Position numbers and translations under genes: made by a program. 64,000 bases of DNA, taken from the NCBI GenBank assembly GCA_963785815.1, contig CAWAWN010000002.1:248001-312000 (forward strand), written 5' to 3'. The notes under the pieces are model-generated. The model saw nothing but the letters and a program-made list of their open reading frames with translations, was not told the origin of the DNA and ran no database searches. The DNA comes from UBA4742 sp963785815. GTDB taxonomy: Bacteria; Actinomycetota; Acidimicrobiia; Acidimicrobiales; Acidimicrobilacustridaceae. This document shows, piece after piece, positions 57,688 through 64,000 of the stretch (position 1 is the stretch's first letter; every line of letters starts with the position of its first letter).

Positions 57688-59294
57688 CAGGAATCCTCCT
57701 CGGTCGCGGCCATGTCGAGCAGGGGCTCGGCCGACACCACCCGCTCGAGCACGCCGAAGCCGCCGGCGGCCGGTGGGCTCGACGTGGCCCACTCGAAGGT
57801 CTGGCCCCGGCCCCAGGCGTCGTCGTCGACGCCCTTGCGGCCCGTGGCCAGCGCCACCACGACGACGAGCACGGCCACGACCAGCAGGGCCGAGCCCACC
57901 GCCGAGGTGCCGTAGAGGAAGTGGGCGGACTTGGTCAGGCCGTGGTACTTGATGGCGAACCCGTAGACCAGCAGGGGCAGGCCGGCCACCAGGCCGCCGA
58001 CCACCCCGACCATGGCCGCCAGCTTGGCCAGCCCCTCGTTGGCCGCCCGGCCGAAGAGCTTGGACGACCAGAAGGTCAGGGCCGCCGACATGCCGAGCAC
58101 GACGATGCCGAGCACGAGCAGGAAGTGCCCGTCGGCGTAGGGCGGCGGGTAGCCCGTGCTGTTCCAGCCGGCGGAGTGCAGGTCGAAGAACTTGATGCCG
58201 AACACCGCGCCCGCCACCAGGGCCACCAGCAACAGCAGCGCCGCGCCCACCGCGAAGAGCAGGGGACTGGCCAGCTTGGGACGTCCGGCCTTGGCCACCG
58301 CGGCCCAGCCGCCCAGCACGATCAGGGCGGGGAAGATGATCAGGAAGGCCAGGACGATGAACAGCGCCTCGTTCTGGACGTCCGGGTAGAACGAGGGCTG
58401 GACGAAGGCCCCGAAGCTGAGGATGCCGAAGGCACCGATGGCGGCCATGAGCGCCTTGCGGCTGGGCTGGCGGGCGCCCGACAAGGTGGCGATGACGTCG
58501 GTGGCCACGCCCAGCACCGGGATGAGCACCGCGTAGATCTGCGGCTGGCCGAAGGCCCAGGCCAGCTGCGGCCACTGGTTGACCCCGAGGCCGAACAGCG
58601 AGGGCCTGCCGTAGTGGTGGTCGATGTAGATGAGCACCACGTCGGCCAGCAGCACGGGCAGGGTGAGCAGCCACAGGGTGCCGGCCACCAGCATCGACCA
58701 CGAGAACATGGGCACTCGATCGAGCCACAAGCCCGGCGTGCGCAACGAGACCACCGTGGTGGCCACGCACAGGGTGGCCACGATGAGCGACACCAGCACC
58801 AGCGCCATGCCGACGAGGCTCAGGTCGACGGCCTTGAAGCGGCTGCCCGCCGGGCCCCCGTCGATGGCGTAGGCGGCCACCAGCAGGCCGGAGCCGATGA
58901 GCCACCCCCAGAAGGCCGCGGCCGCGGCCCGGGGGAAGGCGACCGTGTTGGCCCCCACCTGCAGCGGGACGATGAAGGTGCCCAGCCCGATGAAGAACGG
59001 GATGGCGAACAGGAGCACGCCGAGCGTGCGGCTGCCCGTGTAGATCTGGAAGACGTGCGCCACCGGCAGGAAGTGGTGGGCCTGGTGGGCGGTGAACAGC
59101 GTGTCGGCCACCAGCGCGCCCAGGCCGAACAGGACGGAGAGCACGACGTAGGCCCGGCCCAGCGCCCGGTGGTCGCCCGTGCCGATGAAACCGGCGAGGC
59201 CACCGAGGTCGGCGTCCGGGAGGCCGATGAATCGTTCCGGCTCGGCCGCGGCCTCGTCGGCCTCGGTGGGGGGTCTGGTCTCGGTGATCGCCAT
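57687..59294 (-). CDS. Degenerate cytochrome c oxidase subunit I paralogue lacking five of six metal ligands
   Basis: 535 aa with about 12 membrane helices and clear homology to CtaD over the core (PLQVGANTVAFPR versus PLQIGARDVAFPR; WAFGQPQIY versus WVFGHPEVY). Ligands compared with CtaD: His94 to Ser88, CuB His272 to Gln250, His321-His322 to Gln299-Pro300, heme a3 His407 to Asp388; only His409 (His390 here) is kept. The cross-linked Tyr (Tyr254) is retained, but the Glu of FGHPEVY is Gln and the K-channel Lys is lost. It cannot be a normal oxygen reductase, but the ORF is intact, full-length and coupled to neighbours. First gene after ctaB in the operon; promoter TAGAGT at 59405-59410. Confidence 0.85.
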   Translation of the reverse strand: MAITETRPPTEADEAAAEPERFIGLPDADLGGLAGFIGTGDHRALGRAYVVLSVLFGLGALVADTLFTAHQAHHFLPVAHVFQIYTGSRTLGVLLFAIPFFIGLGTFIVPLQVGANTVAFPRAAAAAFWGWLIGSGLLVAAYAIDGGPAGSRFKAVDLSLVGMALVLVSLIVATLCVATTVVSLRTPGLWLDRVPMFSWSMLVAGTLWLLTLPVLLADVVLIYIDHHYGRPSLFGLGVNQWPQLAWAFGQPQIYAVLIPVLGVATDVIATLSGARQPSRKALMAAIGAFGILSFGAFVQPSFYPDVQNEALFIVLAFLIIFPALIVLGGWAAVAKAGRPKLASPLLFAVGAALLLLVALVAGAVFGIKFFDLHSAGWNSTGYPPPYADGHFLLVLGIVVLGMSAALTFWSSKLFGRAANEGLAKLAAMVGVVGGLVAGLPLLVYGFAIKYHGLTKSAHFLYGTSAVGSALLVVAVLVVVVALATGRKGVDDDAWGRGQTFEWATSSPPAAGGFGVLERVVSAEPLLDMAATEEDS

Positions 59295-59404
59295 GTCAGT
59301 GCAGAGATGACCTCGTCGTCACCGCGGCGTCGAATCGAACGCAGACCACCGCGGGTGGTGGGCCTCGACCGTGGTCGCGGGGCCGGAGCAGGGAACGAAC
59401 AGCG

Positions 59405-59410
59405 ACTCTA
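59405..59410 (-). promoter_or_regulatory. Probable -10 box of the oxidase operon
   Basis: TAGAGT on the minus strand about 110 nt before the start at 59294, giving a real 5' leader, unlike most genes in the window. The rest of 59295-59500 has no gene. Confidence 0.4.
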
Positions 59411-59500
59411 CACACCCTGTCACGGTCGACTGAAAACCCGCCGGGGCCGGGATCTGGTGCGTCGAGACCGCGTCGGGGACAAGTTCGTCGGCCATGCCGC

Positions 59501-60398
59501 TCACACCCCGTGGCGCACGAGCACGTCGACGACCATGGCCCCGAACAGCAGGGTCACGTAGGTGATCGAGTAGGTGAACAGGCGCATGGCCTGCTTGGGC
59601 GACTCGGTGCGCAGCACCTGCACGGCCAGGTAGGTGAACACGCCGCCCAGGGCCACCGCGCTGGCCAGGTAGATGACCCCCAGGTGGCCGACGGCGTCGA
59701 ACACCAGGGTCAGGGCCCACAGCAGCAGGGTGTAGAGCAGGATCCGCACCGCGGTGGTGTGGAAGCTGGCCACGGCCGGGAGCATGGGGACATCGGCGGC
59801 GGCGTAGTCGTCCTTGTAGCGGATGGCCAGGGCCCAGAAGTGCGGTGGCGTCCAGTAGAAGATGACGGCGAACAGCACGAGCGGGGCCCAGGCCAGGTGG
59901 CCGGTCACCGCGGTCCAGCCGATCAGCACCGGCATGGCGCCGGCCGCCCCGCCGATCACGATGTTGCGGGTCGAGGTGCGCTTGAGCCACAGCGTGTACA
60001 CGAACACGTAGAACAGGCAGGCGGTGACGGCCAGCACCGCGCTCGATGAGGTTGACGAAGGCCCACAGCCAGGCGAAGGCCACCACCTCCAGGGTGATGG
60101 CGAACACCAGGGCGTGGCTGGGCTCGATCAGGCCGGTGACCAGCGGACGGTTCTGCGTGCGCTTCATCACCGCGTCGATGTCGCGGTCCACGTACATGTT
60201 GACGGCGTTGGCCCCGCCCGCCGCCAGGGTGCCACCCACCACCGTGGCTACCATCAGCCACACCGGTGGGATGCCCCGCTCGGCCACCACCATCGTGGGC
60301 ACCGTCGTGACCAGGAGCAGCTCGATGATCCGCGGCTTGGTCAGGGCCACGTACCCGGCGGCTCGTGACCGCAGGGAGGGACGCATCGTGGTGGCCAT
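59501..60398 (-). pseudogene. ctaB: Protoheme IX farnesyltransferase (heme O synthase), frameshifted
   Basis: The N-terminal part from ATG 60398 reads YVALTKPRIIELLLVTTVPT, with the prenyltransferase motif NAVNMYVDRDIDAVMKRTQN, then continues to LWAFVNLI. Near 60044 the frame shifts by one base: an extra G (minus strand) between ATC and AGC would, if removed, join NLI to SAVLAVTACLFYVFVYTLWL and the intact remainder (WTAVTGHLAWAPLVLFAVIF, YKDDYAAADVPMLPAV) to the stop at 59501. The repaired gene would be 298 aa, the normal size. CtaB is needed to make heme O/A for the oxidase, so a sequencing or assembly error is as likely as a real mutation. TACGAT lies 9 nt before the ATG. Confidence 0.8.
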
Positions 60399-60514
60399 CG
60401 GAGTCCGATCGTAGGCATGTCCGGGACGGGCGGGACAATCGCCGCCGAGCCCTCACAGCCGACCCACAAGCCCTGCACAGCCCGTCGGGTCCGTCGGGCT
60501 CCGTCGGCGAGCCG

Positions 60515-60520
60515 TAGAGT
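60515..60520 (+). promoter_or_regulatory. -10 box of the 60.5-kb LLM gene
   Basis: TAGAGT, 6 nt before ATG 60527. With TACGAT of ctaB on the other strand it completes the divergent promoter region. Confidence 0.55.
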
Positions 60521-60526
60521 CGGCTC

Positions 60527-61450
60527 ATGCGCGTGGGGGTGGTGATCCTGCCGTCGATGCCGTGGTCCGAGGCACGCGACGTGTGGCGCGAGGCCGAGGC
60601 GCTCGGCGCCCACACCGGTTGGACCTACGACCACCTCACGTGGCAGGGGCTGCGCGACGGACCGTGGTTCGGCGCCGTGCCCCTGCTGGCCGCGGTCGCG
60701 GCCTCCACCTCCACCATGCGGCTGGGCACGCTGGTCACCTCCCCCAACTTCCGCCACCCCGTGACCCTGGCCAAGGAGGTGATGACCCTCGACGACGTGT
60801 CCGTGGGTCGCATCACCGTCGGCATCGGGGCCGGCGGGACGGGTTGGGACGCCACCGCGTTGGGCCAGGCCCCGTGGTCACGAACCGAGCGCACCAGCCG
60901 GTTCGAGGAGTTCGTGGGGCACCTCGACCGGTTGCTCACCGATCGGGCCACGCCGCGACTCGACGGCGAGTGGTACCAGGCCGTCGACGCCCGCACCCTT
61001 CCCGGCTGCGTGCAACAGCCAAGGGTGCCGCTGGCCGTGGCCGGCGGCGGACCCCGCGCCCTGGCCCTGGCCGCGACCCACGGCCAGGTGTGGGTCACCC
61101 TCGGCGATCCCCGTCGGGCGGCCGAGCTGGACGACGCCGCCTGCCTGGCCGTGGCCCGCCAGCAGGCGCAGGCGCTCGACCAGGCCTGTGAGGCCATCGG
61201 GCGCGACCCGGGCTCGATCGACCGGCTGTACATGCAGGGTGCCACCCAGGAGCCCTGGCTGACGTCGGTGGAGTCGTTCGTGGACCTGGCCGGCCGCTAC
61301 GCCGAGGCAGGCTTCAGCGACCTGGCCCTGCACTGGCCGCGGCTGGAGCCGCCCTACGTGGCCGACCCCGACGTCTTCCGCGCCATCCTGGCCTCGTCCC
61401 CCGACCCCGGCCCCGAGCCCGGCGAACCTGTCAGCTCAGCGAACTCATAG
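60527..61450 (+). CDS. Luciferase-like (LLM) probable F420-dependent oxidoreductase
   Basis: 307 aa from ATG 60527. Family marks are RVGVVILPSMPWSEARDVWR, THTGWTYDHLTWQGLRDGPW-like AHTGWTYDHLTW, MRLGTLVTSPNFRHPVTLAK, ITVGIGAGGTGWDATALGQA and PLAVAGGGPRALALAATHGQ. It diverges from ctaB. Leaderless mRNA is likely. It differs substantially from the 45.9-kb and 13.7-kb paralogues, so a different substrate is expected. Its 3' end overlaps the long hairpin at 61423-61472. Confidence 0.85.
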   Translation: MRVGVVILPSMPWSEARDVWREAEALGAHTGWTYDHLTWQGLRDGPWFGAVPLLAAVAASTSTMRLGTLVTSPNFRHPVTLAKEVMTLDDVSVGRITVGIGAGGTGWDATALGQAPWSRTERTSRFEEFVGHLDRLLTDRATPRLDGEWYQAVDARTLPGCVQQPRVPLAVAGGGPRALALAATHGQVWVTLGDPRRAAELDDAACLAVARQQAQALDQACEAIGRDPGSIDRLYMQGATQEPWLTSVESFVDLAGRYAEAGFSDLALHWPRLEPPYVADPDVFRAILASSPDPGPEPGEPVSSANS

Positions 61451-61472
61451 ACGTCGCTGAGCGACAGGTTCG
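61423..61472. terminator. Long bidirectional hairpin between convergent genes
   Basis: CGAACCTGTC-A-GCTCAGCG pairs with CGCTGAGC-GACAGGTTCG: 18 bp with one bulged A and a 13-nt loop. It includes the last codons of the LLM gene. Confidence 0.8.
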
Positions 61473-61507
61473 GCGCACGGAGGGGCCCGTGGCGGGCGCG
61501 GGACAGC

Positions 61508-64000
61508 TCAGGGGTCGGAACGGGACAGGCGGCGGCGCCAGGCCACCAGCCAGGTGCCCGCCGTGATCAGCCCGGCCGCAGCCAGCAGCAGGATCATGGT
61601 TTCGGCCCCGGTCACGGGCAGGGAGCCACCCGACGAGTTCGGCGAGCCGGCGGCCGACTGGGTGGTCGGGGCAGGAGCCGAACTGCCCGGCGCGACGGTG
61701 GTGGCCGGTGGCGGCGTCGTGGTGGTGGTCGTGGGCGGGACGACCGCCGGGCTGGTGTCCACGCACGCCCCCGAGTTGAACGAGTCGCAGCCGTAGGAGC
61801 CCCAGGCCGGGGTGGCCGTGCCGGTGGTGTGCCACACGAGCAGGTAGCCGTCGCGCCGCTGTTGAGCCACCTCGAGGTGGCCGTCGCCATCCCAGTCGCC
61901 CACCGCCGGCGTCCCGATCGACCACCCCCCGGTCAGCTTGGGCCACCCGGCCGGCTCGTGACCCGCGGCGTCCACCGCGTCCACCGTGTAGAGGCCGTTG
62001 CCGGCGATCTCCTCGTTGTGGCCGTCGCCGTCGACATCCGCGATGGCCGGCGCCACGAACAGGGCCAGGTCGGTGGTGGTGTGGGGCGAACCGGGCAGCT
62101 CATCGCCGGTGGCCCCGTCCCAGGCCGAGAGCTGGTCGTCGTTGGGCAGTTGGAGGTCGTTGGCCAGCAGGTCGATGAACCGCGTCAGCCCGGCGGTGTT
62201 CGAGGCGATCTCCTTGGTCCCACCGCCCTGGAGCTCGCCCAGGGTCGGGCCGGACAGGCCCATGAGCGAGGCGACGATGTCGTTGGAGTTGCGATCCGCA
62301 CCGAAGCGATCCGCGTTCTGCAGGGACAGGCCGCCGGCCCAGGTCACCGGGTTGTCACCCGCCGCGGTCGATCCGTAGACGCTGTGGCCCTGGGCATCGA
62401 AGACGTACAAGGTGCCAGCCGAGGAGGCGGCCACGATCTCGGGACCCGGGTTGGCCGGGTCGACGTCGCCCACCACGGCGGGCATGGCCACACCATCACC
62501 GATGGTGGGCAGCAGCGAGGTGGCCAGCTGGCTGACCTTGACCGGCCAACCCGGCAGGTAGGCCTGGGCGTCCGGGTTGGGCGACGAGTTGGGATAGCTG
62601 GCGTCGGTGCCGTTCGGGGCGACCACGTAGAGGCGGGAGTTGCCGGGGGTGCCCGCCGCCCCCAGCAGGCCCAGCACGTCGGCGCCGTCGCCGATGTTCG
62701 GTTGCTCCACGTACTGCTCCTGAGCCCCCACCACGATCTCGGGGTGGCCGTCGCCGTTGACGTCGGCCACCGTCGGGGTGGCCACCAGCTCGCCGCCCTC
62801 GCCCACGCCCGAGCCGGGCGCGAAGGTCACCTCGTGGCTGGTCGGATCGACCGAGGACACCTTGGTCGGATCCACCAGCAGCACCGGGAAGCCGGCCACC
62901 GGCGTCCCGTCGCCGTGCCAGGCGTAGACGTGGCGGTCCATGGCCGCGGCCACGATCTCGAGCTTGCCGTCGCCGTCGAGGTCGCCCAGCGACGGGGAGC
63001 TGGCGAACTGCGGCTTGGTCCGGTTGAACTCGTTCTGGTCGGACGGGTCGTCGCGCGAGTACGCCGGGTCGACCGACATGGTGGCCAGCCGTTGCCCCGT
63101 GGCCGACCACACGTAGGCCTTGCCGTCGAGATCGGTGTCGACGATCTCGAGGTGGCCGTCGTGGTAGAGGTCACCCACCGCCGGCGCGCCCACCCCGAAG
63201 GCGCCGCGGTGGATGGGGACGTGATCGGCGGTGGCGGTGGGCGAGGTGCTCGGCCACCAGGGCGACACGTCGGCCAGCAGCGGGAAGCCGGGCAGCTCGG
63301 TCATGTCGGGCCGGAAGGCGTGGATCTCGCCGTCGGCGGTGGCCAGCAGCAGCTCCTGGTGGCCGTCGCCCAGCAGATCCACGAACCTCGGGCTGGACGT
63401 GGACGCGCCGGGCACCGCGACCGGCATGCCGGACACCAGGTCGGGGTCGTCGTGCACGAAGACCTGCTTCTGCATCTCGCCAGCCAGCCCGTCGCCTGAT
63501 CCGCCGTGGGCGGTGACCACCACCCGGATCCGTACCGAGAACTTCTCCTCGTCGGGCCGGTCCTGCATGCTCGGGTCGACCGGCGCACCCCGGGCGTCGT
63601 CGGGGAGGGCCGCGGCGATGGACGCCAGGTCGAGGGTGGCCAAGGTGCCGGAGGTGGGCGCGGTCAGACCAGTGCGCGATGCCACCGTGGTCCAGTGGTC
63701 GGTGGCCGGGTACAGCGGTGGCTCGAACCCCGGGGCCCACTGGACCTGGAAGTCGTAGGACTGGGCCCGCGGCGCGGCCACCCGACCGGTCACCGCGGCC
63801 GTGCCGGTGGCTCCGAGCAGGTCGAACCAGGCCGGGCTGTCGATCATGGCCTCGGGTGGGATGCGACCGTCGCGCACCGCCTTGAGCATCTCGTAGGTGT
63901 TGACCCGGCCGTAGCCGAACGTGGCGTCCCACCCCGGCGTGCTGGGGTAGCGCACGGTGTCGAGGATCGGGCTGCCGTTGGGGGTGCCGAAGTTGTTGGC
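61508..64000 (-). CDS. Cell-wall-anchored subtilase/FG-GAP repeat protein, C-terminal part (runs off the right edge)
   Basis: 831 codons are visible and the frame is open to the window edge; GTG 63955 is not a true start. The first visible residues, including STPGWDATFGYGRVNTYEML, are the end of an S8 (subtilisin) domain. About 600 residues follow with FG-GAP/VCBS-type calcium-binding repeats: DLLGDGHQELLLATADGEIH, VGDLYHDGHLEIVDTDLDGK, LGDLDGDGKLEIVAAAMDRH, VADVNGDGHPEIVVGAQEQY, IADVDGDGHNEEIAG and VGDWDGDGHLEVAQQRRDGY. A Thr/Pro/Ser linker leads to LPVTG, a hydrophobic helix (MILLLAAAGLITAGTWLVAW) and a basic tail (RRRLSR): a sortase anchor. The catalytic triad lies outside the window. Confidence 0.85.
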   Translation of the reverse strand, partial: ANNFGTPNGSPILDTVRYPSTPGWDATFGYGRVNTYEMLKAVRDGRIPPEAMIDSPAWFDLLGATGTAAVTGRVAAPRAQSYDFQVQWAPGFEPPLYPATDHWTTVASRTGLTAPTSGTLATLDLASIAAALPDDARGAPVDPSMQDRPDEEKFSVRIRVVVTAHGGSGDGLAGEMQKQVFVHDDPDLVSGMPVAVPGASTSSPRFVDLLGDGHQELLLATADGEIHAFRPDMTELPGFPLLADVSPWWPSTSPTATADHVPIHRGAFGVGAPAVGDLYHDGHLEIVDTDLDGKAYVWSATGQRLATMSVDPAYSRDDPSDQNEFNRTKPQFASSPSLGDLDGDGKLEIVAAAMDRHVYAWHGDGTPVAGFPVLLVDPTKVSSVDPTSHEVTFAPGSGVGEGGELVATPTVADVNGDGHPEIVVGAQEQYVEQPNIGDGADVLGLLGAAGTPGNSRLYVVAPNGTDASYPNSSPNPDAQAYLPGWPVKVSQLATSLLPTIGDGVAMPAVVGDVDPANPGPEIVAASSAGTLYVFDAQGHSVYGSTAAGDNPVTWAGGLSLQNADRFGADRNSNDIVASLMGLSGPTLGELQGGGTKEIASNTAGLTRFIDLLANDLQLPNDDQLSAWDGATGDELPGSPHTTTDLALFVAPAIADVDGDGHNEEIAGNGLYTVDAVDAAGHEPAGWPKLTGGWSIGTPAVGDWDGDGHLEVAQQRRDGYLLVWHTTGTATPAWGSYGCDSFNSGACVDTSPAVVPPTTTTTTPPPATTVAPGSSAPAPTTQSAAGSPNSSGGSLPVTGAETMILLLAAAGLITAGTWLVAWRRRLSRSDP

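Noticed and set aside
63955..64000. GTG 63955 as the start of the FG-GAP protein
   Set aside because: The frame is open to the window edge and codes for the end of a subtilase domain upstream of it, so the true start is outside.

Overview
The window is high-GC DNA from an actinobacterium, most likely a member of the Acidimicrobiia; that placement is an inference from gene content. Supporting signs are glnE, a WhiB protein with an AT-hook, three luciferase-like (F420-type) oxidoreductases, actinobacterial-style glnA/glnA2, an aa3/caa3 oxidase whose subunit I carries a fused subunit-IV-like tail, and many genes with a TANNNT -10 box only 6-9 nt before the start codon (leaderless mRNAs). No tRNA, rRNA or CRISPR array was seen.

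Layout. 0-3.4 kb: partial nadE diverging from glnE. 3.5-5.8 kb: two paralogous secreted proteins and a membrane protein. 5.8-6.6 kb: DUF5522 protein and a VapBC pair with a palindromic operator. 6.7-14.5 kb: catabolic enzymes (amidohydrolase, acyl-CoA ligase, TauD-like dioxygenase, alpha/beta hydrolase, aldehyde dehydrogenase, luciferase-like oxidoreductase). 14.6-24.2 kb: accessory stretch with an XRE/nucleotidyltransferase toxin-antitoxin pair, an A-PCP-TE NRPS-like gene, a GntR-ABC operon, an AbiE-like pair between two related direct repeats, and an IS256-type transposase relic. 24.4-30.1 kb: a 1881-aa secreted sedolisin-type protease with four almost identical 381-bp C-terminal repeats.

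30.2-34.2 kb: nitrogen assimilation (glnA, glnA2, GlnR-like regulator) and a cold-shock gene. 34.3-39 kb: RidA, a shortened xanthine-dehydrogenase-like fusion, and an Fe-S divergon (ErpA-like, SufR-like, Mrp). 39-43.3 kb: aldo/keto reductase, lipoprotein serpin, thioesterase, and a WhiB7-like gene behind a small upstream ORF and a strong intrinsic terminator (attenuator layout). 43.4-46.9 kb: VOC protein, TlpA/CcdA pair, poly-gamma-glutamate-hydrolase-like protein, luciferase-like oxidoreductase. 47-49.8 kb: serS-sdhC-sdhD-pdxH. 49.9-51.7 kb: ABC exporter. 51.8-60.4 kb: cytochrome c oxidase cluster. 60.5-64 kb: luciferase-like oxidoreductase and a partial LPVTG-anchored subtilase/FG-GAP protein.

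The most unusual content is inside the oxidase cluster. Between ctaB (which carries an apparent one-base frameshift) and ctaC sits a second set of subunit I-, III- and IV-like genes. Its subunit I homologue keeps only one of the six histidine metal ligands, so it looks like a retained, catalytically inert oxidase module. Other points of interest are the WhiB7 attenuator, the repeat-flanked AbiE cassette with two tiny ORFs, two dispersed intergenic repeat families, and the 381-bp repeat array.
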